Shown in pieces: positions 43,851 through 51,911 of a DNA stretch of 64,000 bases (positions within the stretch are counted from its first letter, which is position 1; each line of letters opens with the position of its first letter). The notes beneath the pieces were generated by a model. That model was not told the origin of the DNA, did not search any database, and worked only from the letters and a program-made list of their open reading frames with translations. Location: assembly GCF_009677585.1 (NCBI RefSeq), contig NZ_WKYV01000006.1, positions 1-64,000 on the forward strand, written 5' to 3'. The translations under genes and the position numbers were made by a program. The DNA comes from Lactonifactor sp. BIOML-A5. Its GTDB lineage: Bacteria; Bacillota; Clostridia; Lachnospirales; Lachnospiraceae.

Positions 43851-44541
43851 AAAAGAGATTATTACAGTGATAGGTGCAGGTGGGAAATCTACCTGCATCC
43901 GTTATTTAGCGGAGAAATACGCAAGTATGGGAAAACGTGTGCTGGTAACTACAACAACCCACATGAGACGGCCTCTGACAGGCGCCTGCCTGAGAGGAAC
44001 CGCAGAGGAGATCCTGCAGACACTGGAAGGGACAGGATATGCGGTTGCCGGCATCCCGTTGAAAGAGGGCAGTGTAGATAAAATAAAAGGGCTTCCCCCA
44101 GAGATACTGTCACGGGTAATAGCAAAGGCGGATGTTACCCTGATAGAAGGGGACGGCTCCCGGGGGCTGCCTGTGAAGGTGCCTGCCCCCCATGAGCCGG
44201 TGATTGTTCCCCAGACCACAAAAATACTTTTGCTTGCCGGACTTTCCTGTCTGGGAAGTGAACTGGGGGAGATATGCCACCGCAGGGAGCTGGCTGCCCG
44301 GATACTCAATTGCAGTCAGGAGCACAGAATCACACCGGAAGATCTGGCGGTGCTGCTCAGGGAAGGATATCTGCTCCCTCTGAGAGAGACAGGCAAAGAT
44401 ATCCCGGTTACCGTAATCCTGAATCAGGGAGATACCAGAGAACGCAGAGAAAAAGCGTCCAAGTGCAGGCAATTGATAAAAGATATGCCAGTGGTGATTA
44501 CATCTCTTTCAAAGGGCAAAACTTATGATAGTATATTTTAA
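43822..44541 (+). CDS. yqeC: YqeC, putative selenium-dependent hydroxylase accessory NTPase
   Basis: This 239-residue protein has a P-loop near its start (GAGGKSTC), then TTTTHM and a later EGDGSRGLPVK segment, all typical of YqeC. It belongs to the selenium-dependent molybdenum hydroxylase accessory set with yqeB and yedF; the exact job is not known. I chose GTG 43822 because AGGAG lies at 43811-43815 with good spacing, and the family usually begins only a few residues before the P-loop; an in-frame upstream ATG at 43693 would extend far into yqeB. Confidence 0.9.
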   Translation: MNGWEELTSEKEIITVIGAGGKSTCIRYLAEKYASMGKRVLVTTTTHMRRPLTGACLRGTAEEILQTLEGTGYAVAGIPLKEGSVDKIKGLPPEILSRVIAKADVTLIEGDGSRGLPVKVPAPHEPVIVPQTTKILLLAGLSCLGSELGEICHRRELAARILNCSQEHRITPEDLAVLLREGYLLPLRETGKDIPVTVILNQGDTRERREKASKCRQLIKDMPVVITSLSKGKTYDSIF

Positions 44542-44601
44542 TATACAGCAAGAGCTGTATATCCCCCCGCAGGGTATGCACGAAGAAGTGCCCTTCGGGC
44601 A
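44541..44601 (+). promoter_or_regulatory. Two small hairpins after yqeC
   Basis: ATATACAGC and GCTGTATAT pair perfectly at 44541-44562 around a 4-base loop, starting at the yqeC stop codon. TGCCC/GGGCA pairs at 44589-44601. Neither is followed by a T run, so I do not call a terminator; they may be leader structures of the next gene. Confidence 0.35.
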
Positions 44602-44634
44602 TAATATAAAGAATACCATGAGAGGAGTACTGTC

Positions 44635-45678
44635 ATGAGGAAAAAACTGCTGAGTATAATTCTTCTGTTCCTCCTGGCTCTGTGGGGCTGCGGAGCACAG
44701 GACAGCAATTCCCGCGTTCCCGTTGCAGGGGAGGAAATAGTCCCTTCTAATTACGCAAAAGAAAAAAACTGGATGCTGTTGGAAGAGAAGGGGCAGAAAC
44801 CTGTGGATGTCTTTTATCTTTATCCCACCAGCTGGGCAAGAAAAGATAAAAAGGATTATCCTGTCAGCACAATACAGGATAAAAATATGAGAAAGCGGGC
44901 AAGAAGTGTGGCGGCGTCCCAGGCAAGAGTTTTCGATATGGCCGGAAATCTGTATGCTCCCTATTACCGCCAGGTTGAGGCTGCATTTATCCTGGACAGG
45001 GATCAGGAGGAGCAGACAGCGTACTATGGAGGTGTGCCAAAAACAGACGCGATCGCTGCTTTTGATTACTATATCAAACACTACAATCAGGGCAGGCCCT
45101 TTCTCCTGGTAGGCCATTCCCAGGGTGCAGTGATGGTCAAGGAGATACTGTTTGACTATATGGATAAAAATCCTGAGGTATATAAGCGTATGGTGGCTGC
45201 CTATGTAATTGGCTACTCTGTCACAGAACAGGAGCTTCAGGAGCATCCCTATCTGAAATTTGCCGAGGGGCCGGATGATACCGGGGTGATTATTTCCTAC
45301 AACACAGAGGCTCCGGGGATGACAGAAAAGAATCCCACCGTTCTGCCCGGAGCCATCTGTATCAACCCCATCTCCTGGACCAGGGACGAAACCCCAGCCT
45401 CTGCTTCTGAGAATGCCGGTTCTCTCATCAAAGTAGAAGGGCGGGAACAAAAGCTGGAGGGATTTGCAGATGCCAGAATTGACAAAGAGCGGGGAACGGT
45501 GATCTGCTCTACCGTAGATCCGGCAGTTTATCACAGCTCGGACGTGGGACACTTTCCCCTGGGGATATTTCACAGGTTTGATTTCCGGTTTTATTATTAC
45601 AACCTGAAAGAAAATGCCCAGGAGAGGGTGGAGAGGTTTTTGGAAGAGTGGGACGGTGAGGAAATCCCGCGGCGGTAG
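44635..45678 (+). CDS. DUF3089 alpha/beta-hydrolase lipoprotein
   Basis: This 347-residue protein starts with a lipoprotein signal (hydrophobic segment ending LWGC, lipid-bearing cysteine C19), so it sits on the outer face of the membrane. The rest matches the DUF3089 alpha/beta-hydrolase family: DVFYLYPTSW, a nucleophile elbow GHSQG (160-164), and a C-terminal histidine in DVGHFP. The substrate is unknown. It lies between yqeC and the mocA-like gene, but the gap before it (93 bases with hairpins) and the repeat/promoter region after it suggest a separate unit. A role in the purine pathway is not evident. Confidence 0.85.
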   Translation: MRKKLLSIILLFLLALWGCGAQDSNSRVPVAGEEIVPSNYAKEKNWMLLEEKGQKPVDVFYLYPTSWARKDKKDYPVSTIQDKNMRKRARSVAASQARVFDMAGNLYAPYYRQVEAAFILDRDQEEQTAYYGGVPKTDAIAAFDYYIKHYNQGRPFLLVGHSQGAVMVKEILFDYMDKNPEVYKRMVAAYVIGYSVTEQELQEHPYLKFAEGPDDTGVIISYNTEAPGMTEKNPTVLPGAICINPISWTRDETPASASENAGSLIKVEGREQKLEGFADARIDKERGTVICSTVDPAVYHSSDVGHFPLGIFHRFDFRFYYYNLKENAQERVERFLEEWDGEEIPRR

Positions 45679-45723
45679 GCTGTCTGGTTCGGGCGGGAGG
45701 GAGGCCTGGTTATGCAAACACTG

Positions 45724-45777
45724 CCGTCTGCGATCCTCCGCCTGCCGGCGAGCTTCACATACACAAAATTATAATTT
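45724..45777. repeat. Intergenic repeat element, copy B
   Basis: This matches positions 65-129 before truA: 46 of 54 aligned bases agree, with an 11-base gap. Part of it, CGCC-TGCC-GGCG, could form a small hairpin. A promoter follows directly (45782-45810). The function is unknown. Confidence 0.55.
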
Positions 45778-45781
45778 TTAC

Positions 45782-45810
45782 GTGACTTTTCCCAAAATGT
45801 TATATATGAT
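45782..45810 (+). promoter_or_regulatory. Promoter of the mocA-like gene
   Basis: GTGACT (45782-45787), 17 bp, TATGAT (45805-45810) inside a TATATATGAT run. It lies 64 bases before the start codon and separates mocA from the DUF3089 gene. Confidence 0.5.
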
Positions 45811-45873
45811 AGAGATACTAAGTTCATTTCCGGACAGAAGGTTCAGAGGTGGCGGCCGGTGGGAGGAACTGAG

Positions 45874-46488
45874 ATGAAGATTCATATGATTCTGCTGATG
45901 GCTGGTTTCAGTAAGAGATTTGGTGAAAATAAATTGCTTTACAAGATAGACGGAAAACCGATGTACCGATATATTGCGGAGGTTCTCACGGCGGTGCTGA
46001 GGGACCAGGCGGAGACAGTTTCTCTGACCGCGGTGACCCAGCATGAGGCTGTGCGCAGCGGGCTAAAAGAGATGGGGATACCTGTGCTCTGGAATCCTCA
46101 CAGTGAGCGGGGGATTTCTTCTTCCCTCCAGATTGGCCTGGATTCTTTGCGGGGAAGGCGGCCGGGTGAGGAGAAAGAGGCAGTCTATTATGCTTTTTTT
46201 GTGGGGGATCAGCCTTATCTTCAAAAGAAGAGTGTGGAGGATTTCTTTCAGGCATTTTCTTGTCAGGACAAGAGGATTGGGTGCATGTCCGCAGATGGGA
46301 GGCCGGGGAATCCCGTGATTTTTCATGAAATGTATACCGATGAGCTGATGAACCTCTCCGGTGATGTGGGAGGAAAACAGGTTATGAGAAAGTATCCCCG
46401 GGACATTTTCTATTACCCTATTGCCGATTTCCGGGAGCTGGAGGATGTGGATCATAAAGAGGAGTCTGGCTATGAGGAGATGGATTAA
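45874..46488 (+). CDS. mocA: MocA-type molybdenum cofactor nucleotidyltransferase
   Basis: MocA transfers CMP to molybdopterin to give the cytosine dinucleotide cofactor used by xanthine dehydrogenase-type enzymes. This 204-residue protein has the nucleotide-binding start LMAGFSKRFGENKLL, the metal-binding FVGDQPYL, and the late GRPGNPVIF segment. The match is far closer to the classic motif than in the nucleotidyltransferase-HTH fusion at 9.8 kb, so this is the better candidate for the working enzyme. The ATG at 45874 follows GGGAGGAA. It closes the molybdenum region; a prepilin-like gene starts 19 bases after it. Confidence 0.87.
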   Translation: MKIHMILLMAGFSKRFGENKLLYKIDGKPMYRYIAEVLTAVLRDQAETVSLTAVTQHEAVRSGLKEMGIPVLWNPHSERGISSSLQIGLDSLRGRRPGEEKEAVYYAFFVGDQPYLQKKSVEDFFQAFSCQDKRIGCMSADGRPGNPVIFHEMYTDELMNLSGDVGGKQVMRKYPRDIFYYPIADFRELEDVDHKEESGYEEMD

Positions 46489-46507
46489 ACTACCAGGAGA
46501 TACAGAG

Positions 46508-47323
46508 ATGAAGGAATACAGAAGGGAATATAAGAAAAAGGGGTTTACTTTAGTAGAAGTTATTGTTGTGCTTGTGATTATAGGAATCCTGATGGCAATT
46601 TTAATCCCTGCGCTCACCGGATACATAAGCAAGGCAAAGACAAGAAGCTGTGAGGTGCGCCGGAGCAGCATGCAGCGGTATTTTAAGGCTGCCTATGCGG
46701 GGGAGGATGCCCTGAGAGAATGCACAGATATTGTGGAACTGAAACAGGCAGCGGGGCAGGATATTCTGGGGTATATGGTGAAGAACGGGTACTGTGAGGA
46801 GGAAGACACAGAGTGTCCGGTGTACCACCAGAAATACGAGGTAGACTTCTTTGTAGAGGCAGACGGGAAGATGAACATAGACTTTATCTGTCCCTGCAAT
46901 GAGACCTCCTTAGGCGGATATCTGGCGCTTGCCAAGAACTTTTACGATGGAAAATTGGCGGATGGAAGCAAATATGATGACAGGAAGTATCTGATCGAAG
47001 ATATATACAAGAAGCGGGGATCTCTGCTGAAAGTATCCTCCCAGTTTACCAAAGGCACTGCCTATGAGGGCGGAAAAGAGATGTACTGGAGACCCTATTA
47101 CCTGAACGACGGCACTATGGTCATGTATGCCACCGACGAGAATTCCGCCTCCCATGCCCAGTGGAGGGGGGCGCTGATGTATGTAAACGGTAAGGTATAC
47201 GAGCTGCCCGAGGGAGTAAATGAAAAACCGTATGGCAAGTCTATCTCCTGGCTTAACACTGTTCAGTCTTATGAGGAAGCGGATAAGCTGTTAGAGGAGA
47301 AAGGGTATCGGTTAGTAAAGTAA
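46508..47323 (+). CDS. Type IV prepilin-like protein (orphan)
   Basis: This is a 271-residue protein with a class III leader: MKEYRREYKKKG, cut after G12, then FTLVEVIVVLVIIGILMAILIPAL with E5 of the mature form in place. The rest (about 40-271) is a cysteine-containing outside domain (seven cysteines, some in the CPCNE segment) of unknown type. No prepilin peptidase, pilus ATPase or membrane platform gene is in the window, so assembly must depend on genes elsewhere. The start is chosen after AGGAG; it follows mocA by 19 bases and may be read from the same transcript, although a link to molybdenum is not evident. A very long terminator follows. Confidence 0.8.
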   Translation: MKEYRREYKKKGFTLVEVIVVLVIIGILMAILIPALTGYISKAKTRSCEVRRSSMQRYFKAAYAGEDALRECTDIVELKQAAGQDILGYMVKNGYCEEEDTECPVYHQKYEVDFFVEADGKMNIDFICPCNETSLGGYLALAKNFYDGKLADGSKYDDRKYLIEDIYKKRGSLLKVSSQFTKGTAYEGGKEMYWRPYYLNDGTMVMYATDENSASHAQWRGALMYVNGKVYELPEGVNEKPYGKSISWLNTVQSYEEADKLLEEKGYRLVK

Positions 47324-47336
47324 ATATGGATAAAGC

Positions 47337-47412
47337 AGTAACTGTGAAAGCGGGGTCCGGCATTGGGGACATAATTCTAACAATGCCGGACCCCGCTTTC
47401 GCAGTTACTTTT
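47337..47412. terminator. Very long terminator hairpin
   Basis: The arms 47337-47365 and 47381-47409 pair over about 29 bp with a single G-U pair; the loop is 15 bases and TTTT follows. It lies between two convergent genes, and its right end touches the stop codon of the acyltransferase gene. The stem is unusually long and GC-rich for a terminator. Confidence 0.9.
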
Positions 47413-48649
47413 AGGGAACCTCTGCAAGATCTAATCCCTCTGCTTTGAGAAACGACACTATATCCTCTTGGACGCTTACATCTTCCAGTTTTGAGGTAAT
47501 GCTGAAATAGAAGGTATCCCGGTAGGAGCAGGCACACATTTGGAGTTTATCTGTGCTTGAGATTACTCCGAAGCGCCTGATGTATGGCTCATAGGACTTA
47601 GGCATTCTGAGGGCACTCATATTAGAAAATACAGCAGATACGTTACCGCTTCCCAGACCAGTTCCCAGCCGGATAAAGAAGTTTTTTATTCCCAGGGGAA
47701 TGTATTTTAACAGCAGATTCTTTTCAATTCTCACATAATGGTTCATGCGGAAGGCCACCTGCTCCAGGAGCAGTTCCTGGGAAAAGCGTTTTTTCACATG
47801 CAGCAGTATATCCTCAAAGGAATCTTTTTTATGGAATCTATACTCAATTTCCATCCAGCCGAAAAAGTTTGTCATGGATTTCGAAGGATAATAATTTCTC
47901 AGGTTAACCGGAATCATGACTACAACCGGTTTTTTCTTCTGAGCTTCTGTCATCTTTCGGGAGAGCGCCTGAAGCAGGACGGCGGTTAGATATACCGTGA
48001 TAGAAACCTGGCAGGCCCGGCTGTGCTGCAGAAGCTGTTTGACGGAGACCGTATATTCCATAATTTTCATATCAGCCTGGGCTACCTTCCGCCCCTTCAT
48101 CTGATAGGCACGGCTGCTTTTTCTGATTTGTACCGCGGTACGGACCGGAGAATAATAGCGGGAGAAGCTGTCCTCCTCCTGTTCTTCCAGTGTCCCTGCG
48201 CCCCCGGCATCCTCCCCGTCAATCCTGTGCAGGAGGCCAAGATAAGCTTTCACAAGATCTGCCAAGAAACAAAATGCCCCGGTGCCGTCTGTCAATGCGT
48301 GAAACACCTCCAGATGTATACTGTCCCGGTTGTAGGTAACCTTATAGAGCAGATTATCACGGCCGGGCGAAAAAATGGCACTGCAGGGTACGTCTTTCTC
48401 CTTTTTTATCACAGGGCGGATACTGCTTGGCTCAAAATAATACCAGAAGTATCCTTTTTGTAACCTGCATTGGAACAGAGGATACTTTAAAATTACTTGC
48501 TCTAATGCTCTTTGAAGAACCTGGGGCTGTACGGGCTCATTTAATTTGCAGTACACCCGGAACACCCTGCTGTCCTTCTTCCCGGCTGCTGCGGGAAAGG
48601 CAATTGCGGCATTGTCAAGTTTTCTTCGTATTCTCTTAGGGGGATACAT
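47411..48649 (-). CDS. Condensation/alcohol acetyltransferase-type acyltransferase
   Basis: This is a 412-residue protein of the chloramphenicol-acetyltransferase-like superfamily (condensation domain / alcohol acetyltransferase). The active-site motif HxxxDG reads HALTDG (H117, D121, G122). The domain runs over the whole chain, in two halves (about 1-190 and 195-410). Such proteins move acyl groups to alcohols or amines; the substrate is unknown. AAAGGAGG lies before the start codon. The alpha/beta hydrolase gene ends 3 bases upstream, so the two are co-transcribed, with MerR first. Confidence 0.85.
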   Translation of the reverse strand: MYPPKRIRRKLDNAAIAFPAAAGKKDSRVFRVYCKLNEPVQPQVLQRALEQVILKYPLFQCRLQKGYFWYYFEPSSIRPVIKKEKDVPCSAIFSPGRDNLLYKVTYNRDSIHLEVFHALTDGTGAFCFLADLVKAYLGLLHRIDGEDAGGAGTLEEQEEDSFSRYYSPVRTAVQIRKSSRAYQMKGRKVAQADMKIMEYTVSVKQLLQHSRACQVSITVYLTAVLLQALSRKMTEAQKKKPVVVMIPVNLRNYYPSKSMTNFFGWMEIEYRFHKKDSFEDILLHVKKRFSQELLLEQVAFRMNHYVRIEKNLLLKYIPLGIKNFFIRLGTGLGSGNVSAVFSNMSALRMPKSYEPYIRRFGVISSTDKLQMCACSYRDTFYFSITSKLEDVSVQEDIVSFLKAEGLDLAEVP

Positions 48650-48652
48650 TGG

Positions 48653-49600
48653 CTACGCCTCCTTTAAAAACTGATTGATAATCTCTAAGCTTTCCTGCAC
48701 ATACAGATATTTTATGCCAAGAGCAAAATATCCATGCAGGGCATGTTCGATTCTTTTTACCGTAACCTCATTTCCGGCTTCCTTTAGTCTTCGCCCGAAC
48801 TCCTCCCCCTCGTCTCTGAGGGGATCGTATTGGGCGGTCAGAATCAGGGTGCGGGGAAGATCTTCCAGATGTTCCGAGAGAAGGGGAGCAAAATAGGGGC
48901 TGTTCCGATCCTCCGCTCTGCTCTGGTACAGATTCATATATTCCTCCATCTTAACCGCAGTGAGGAGATAATCCCGGCCATTTTCCCGTACGGAGGGAAA
49001 GGGGGAGGTCTCTGTATAGTCATTCCACAGGGCAGGGTAGATTAAAATCTGCTGTCTTGGGCGGAAGGCATTCCGGTCTCTGGCCAGAAGCGTAAGGGCG
49101 GCAGTCAGACTGCCGCCGGCGCTGTCTCCCATAAGTGTGATATTCTCCGGTCTCACCCCTTTTAGGTATTGGCCGGAAAATAAGACCTCGGCAACTGCGT
49201 ACCCATCCATCAGGGCAGTGGGGAAGCGGTGTTCCGGAGCCTTCCGATACTCCACGGAGAGTACCAGCTGATTCGTGGACTGGGCCATCCGGGAACATAT
49301 GCGGTCATAAGTTTCAACACTTTCTGTCACCCATCCTCCCCCGTGGAAAAATAAAAGAACCTTCCCGCTGTACTGAAAGATCAGCTCTTCTTCCAGCATT
49401 TTTTGGGTGGGGAAGTAAATTCGTACCGGAACTTCATGGGTTCCATTCATAATATGTACATCCAGCTTCCTGGCGAAAATCCGCATAGGGTCCAGCTTCT
49501 TAAGCTCGGCAAGCCGTCTCTCTGCCTGTACATCCAGAGAACCATAGGAAAGCGCCCTCAGTACTTTTTTCACTGCATAATTCATAAGTTTTTTCTCCAT
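48653..49600 (-). CDS. HSL-type alpha/beta hydrolase (esterase)
   Basis: This is a 315-residue esterase/lipase of the hormone-sensitive-lipase class. It has the oxyanion motif HGGGW (86-90) and the nucleophile elbow GDSAGG (S160), then a late aspartate in TAQYDPLRDEG and a histidine in HALHGY. It acts in the cytoplasm, as no signal peptide is seen. Start ATG 49600; an in-frame ATG at 49585 preceded by GGAG is a good alternative. Paired with the acyltransferase gene downstream it may serve making and breaking of one ester, but that is inference. Confidence 0.88.
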   Translation of the reverse strand: MEKKLMNYAVKKVLRALSYGSLDVQAERRLAELKKLDPMRIFARKLDVHIMNGTHEVPVRIYFPTQKMLEEELIFQYSGKVLLFFHGGGWVTESVETYDRICSRMAQSTNQLVLSVEYRKAPEHRFPTALMDGYAVAEVLFSGQYLKGVRPENITLMGDSAGGSLTAALTLLARDRNAFRPRQQILIYPALWNDYTETSPFPSVRENGRDYLLTAVKMEEYMNLYQSRAEDRNSPYFAPLLSEHLEDLPRTLILTAQYDPLRDEGEEFGRRLKEAGNEVTVKRIEHALHGYFALGIKYLYVQESLEIINQFLKEA

Positions 49601-49624
49601 ATCTTAGCTGGTGGGAAGACAGTC

Positions 49625-50479
49625 TCAGTCGATGTAAGGTATATCTCCCGGTATCTGATCTTCCTGAAGCAGTACCTGGAAGGCGGTGAGGGGCCGCGTA
49701 TATCCGATAAAATCCAAAAAGGCCTCCTTTTCCAGAATCAGAAGAGGCTTTATATGTCTCTTGCGGATAAACTGCAAAAGCGCGTCCGCCGCGTCCTCAT
49801 AGGCTGAGTTACTCTCAAAATCAGAATTCTGATGGTTCAGACAGAGGTAGGTGCCGGCCGGAAGAACCCTGGAGTACATGGGAGGGTCATGAGCCACAGA
49901 ATTAATATCCAGAAAAATCTCTGTCCGAACCAGCTCCTGATAGGGGAACCCGCAGGAAAAAAGAGAGCCGGACTGATAGGTGGTGACTTGATTTTCCTTG
50001 GCAATCTCCTGGTACAGTCCCTGGAAACGGCTGACCGCCTCGCTGGAGGATGGAGGACAGGTGCAGGGAACACTCAGAATCTTCCTCTCTTCCATAGGCC
50101 GGAGGTAGAAACCCTCCAGATTCTGTATCTTTTCGATGGAAGAGATATGGGCCTGAAACATTCTCAGCTTCAGAACATCTCTCTGGAGAGAGACCAGTTT
50201 TTCCTCCATAGCTGTCTGCAGGGTTTCAAATGCCTCATTCCAGGCAGGAAGCTCTGAGTGTTCAAACAAAAATTTAATCTCTGCCACTGAGACATTGAGT
50301 CTGCGCAGATACTGTATCATCTCTACCTGAAACAGCTGTTCGGAGCTGTAGTACCGGTATCCGGTTTCAGGGTCTACATAGGCGGGCTTTAGCAGTCCTA
50401 CCCGGTCATAGAAACGAAGGGCCTTGATGGTCACATGTTTGATTTTTGATATTTCTCCGATTTTATAATAATTTTTCAT
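49625..50479 (-). CDS. MerR-family regulator with GyrI-like effector domain
   Basis: This 284-residue regulator has a MerR winged-helix at the N-terminus (YKIGEISKIKHVTIKALRFYDRVGLL in part, about 3-70), a long coiled-coil (about 75-120), and a C-terminal effector domain of about 160 residues similar to GyrI/BmrR ligand domains. Such proteins bind hydrophobic small molecules. It heads an operon with the esterase (24-base gap) and acyltransferase genes. The dyad TCCCCTTAGGGGA at 50503-50515, in the spacer of a rightward promoter, is a classic MerR site, so the regulator probably controls itself and the 2-oxoacid operon. Confidence 0.9.
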   Translation of the reverse strand: MKNYYKIGEISKIKHVTIKALRFYDRVGLLKPAYVDPETGYRYYSSEQLFQVEMIQYLRRLNVSVAEIKFLFEHSELPAWNEAFETLQTAMEEKLVSLQRDVLKLRMFQAHISSIEKIQNLEGFYLRPMEERKILSVPCTCPPSSSEAVSRFQGLYQEIAKENQVTTYQSGSLFSCGFPYQELVRTEIFLDINSVAHDPPMYSRVLPAGTYLCLNHQNSDFESNSAYEDAADALLQFIRKRHIKPLLILEKEAFLDFIGYTRPLTAFQVLLQEDQIPGDIPYID

Positions 50480-50495
50480 AAATTTTAACTTTCTA

Positions 50496-50526
50496 TTGAC
50501 TCTCCCCTTAGGGGATATTGTAACAT
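50496..50526 (+). promoter_or_regulatory. MerR-type promoter of the 2-oxoacid oxidoreductase operon
   Basis: TTGACT (50496-50501), a 19-bp spacer, and TAACAT (50521-50526). The spacer contains TCCCCTTAGGGGA (50503-50515), a perfect dyad with a 3-base centre. An over-long spacer with a centred dyad is the hallmark of MerR-activated promoters. A weaker leftward -10 (TACAAT on the minus strand, 50518-50523) overlaps, so the two directions share the site. Confidence 0.8.
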
Positions 50527-50610
50527 AAAATTACTAAATATTAAAGATAAAAATGCATTTTTTTAGACAAGTAGCACAATTGCGCACAAAAAGTAGAAAG
50601 GGAGAATAAA

Positions 50611-50826
50611 ATGGAAAAAATTGTATTGCAACTGCAAAGATGTAAAGGCTGTTACAACTGCATACGTGCGTGTCCAAAAGGCGCAATCACAAAATCGGGC
50701 GCCAGCAACAAAAAAGGATATGAAGTGATCCAGGTGGATCAGGAGAAATGCATCGCCTGTGCAACCTGCTATACCGTCTGTCCCGACTATGTATTTGAAG
50801 TATGTAAACCGGAAAAAGGAGCGTAA
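50611..50826 (+). CDS. Ferredoxin-type 2x[4Fe-4S] subunit
   Basis: This is a 71-residue delta-type subunit with two [4Fe-4S] motifs: C11, C14, C17, C21 and C47, C50, C53, C57. It is the normal electron-carrying chain of four-subunit 2-oxoacid:ferredoxin oxidoreductases; here it is coded as a separate gene, 8 bases before the alpha subunit. Its promoter is of the MerR type. Start 50611 has AAAGGGAG upstream. Confidence 0.93.
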   Translation: MEKIVLQLQRCKGCYNCIRACPKGAITKSGASNKKGYEVIQVDQEKCIACATCYTVCPDYVFEVCKPEKGA

Positions 50827-50834
50827 GGAGGAAG

Positions 50835-51911
50835 ATGCAAACTATGGAAAAAGGGTTAATGAAGGGAAATGAAGCCCTGGCAGAGGCTATGGTCCGTGCG
50901 GGCTGCCGTTTTTTCAGCGGCTATCCCATTACACCTCAGAATGAGATTCTGGAATATTTAAGCTGGCGGATGAAGGAAGCGGGAGGCGCTTTTGTACAGT
51001 CAGAATCAGAACTGGCAGCGATTAATATGGTGCTGGGCGCAGCCTCCGCAGGTGCCAGGGCGATGACCTCATCCTCCGGCCCCGGATTTTCACTGCTTCA
51101 GGAGGGAATCTCCTATCTTATCGCAGGGGATATCCCGGCTGTCATCGTAGACGTTGCCCGGTTCGGAAGCGGAATCGGAGAGATCAGCCAGGGACAGTGT
51201 GACTATAAGCTGGTCACCAGAGGCAACGGCCACGGAGACTCTCATCTTCTGGTGCTGGCACCGGCATCGGTACAGGAGAGTGTGGACCTGATGATGGAAG
51301 CCTTTCCACTGGCAGAGAAATACAGGCATCCGGTGATTATTCTTTCTGATGCCGCCATCGGGCAGATGGTAGAACCTGTCAGCTTTCCGCCTATGGAAGA
51401 GGTTGACATCGACCGGGATGACTGGACAGTGAAAGGCTGTAAGGGAGAGGAAGAGTCGAAAAAAATAACCAATGTATTCTATTACATGGACGACTATAAT
51501 TCATTTCTGCGGGACAAATACCAGAGAATGACGGAGAATGAACAGCGTTACGAGGCGATTTGTGTGGAGGATGCCCAGCTGGTGCTGGTGGCTTATGGAA
51601 TCAGTGCCAGAGTCTGCAAGGAGGCGGTGAGAAAGGCCAGAAGCCAGGGAATTCCCCTGGGACTGATACGGCCCATCTCTATCTATCCCTATCCGAAAAA
51701 AGCATTTGCCGAGCTTACAGGGGAATGTAAAGCGCTGATGACCGTGGAGATGAGCATTACCGGACAGATGGCCGAGGATGTGAAGCTGGCTGTGGAATGC
51801 AAATATCCGGTATACACATACGGAACCGGAATCAAGGTTCCAAAGAGTGCGGATGTAGTGAAATATGCCGTGGAAATATTAGAAGGCAAGATGGATAAGG
51901 AGGTATTTTAG
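50835..51911 (+). CDS. 2-oxoacid:ferredoxin oxidoreductase alpha subunit (VorB/KorA-like)
   Basis: This is a 358-residue alpha subunit with MKGNEALAEAMVRAGCRFFSGYPITPQNE near the start (in part) and SSSGPGFSLLQEG, as in VorB/KorA proteins. The enzyme decarboxylates a 2-oxoacid to an acyl-CoA and reduces ferredoxin. The substrate (branched-chain, aromatic or 2-oxoglutarate) cannot be fixed by eye; an alpha of this size with separate beta, gamma and delta subunits fits the Vor/Kor group better than a single-chain pyruvate enzyme. Start 50835 lies close behind AAGGAGG; ATG 50844 is an alternative. Confidence 0.88.
   Translation: MQTMEKGLMKGNEALAEAMVRAGCRFFSGYPITPQNEILEYLSWRMKEAGGAFVQSESELAAINMVLGAASAGARAMTSSSGPGFSLLQEGISYLIAGDIPAVIVDVARFGSGIGEISQGQCDYKLVTRGNGHGDSHLLVLAPASVQESVDLMMEAFPLAEKYRHPVIILSDAAIGQMVEPVSFPPMEEVDIDRDDWTVKGCKGEEESKKITNVFYYMDDYNSFLRDKYQRMTENEQRYEAICVEDAQLVLVAYGISARVCKEAVRKARSQGIPLGLIRPISIYPYPKKAFAELTGECKALMTVEMSITGQMAEDVKLAVECKYPVYTYGTGIKVPKSADVVKYAVEILEGKMDKEVF

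Noticed and set aside
44509..45717. Minus-strand reading frame of 402 codons opposite the DUF3089 gene
   Set aside because: The plus-strand gene has a lipoprotein signal, a nucleophile elbow and a ribosome binding site; the opposite frame has none of these.
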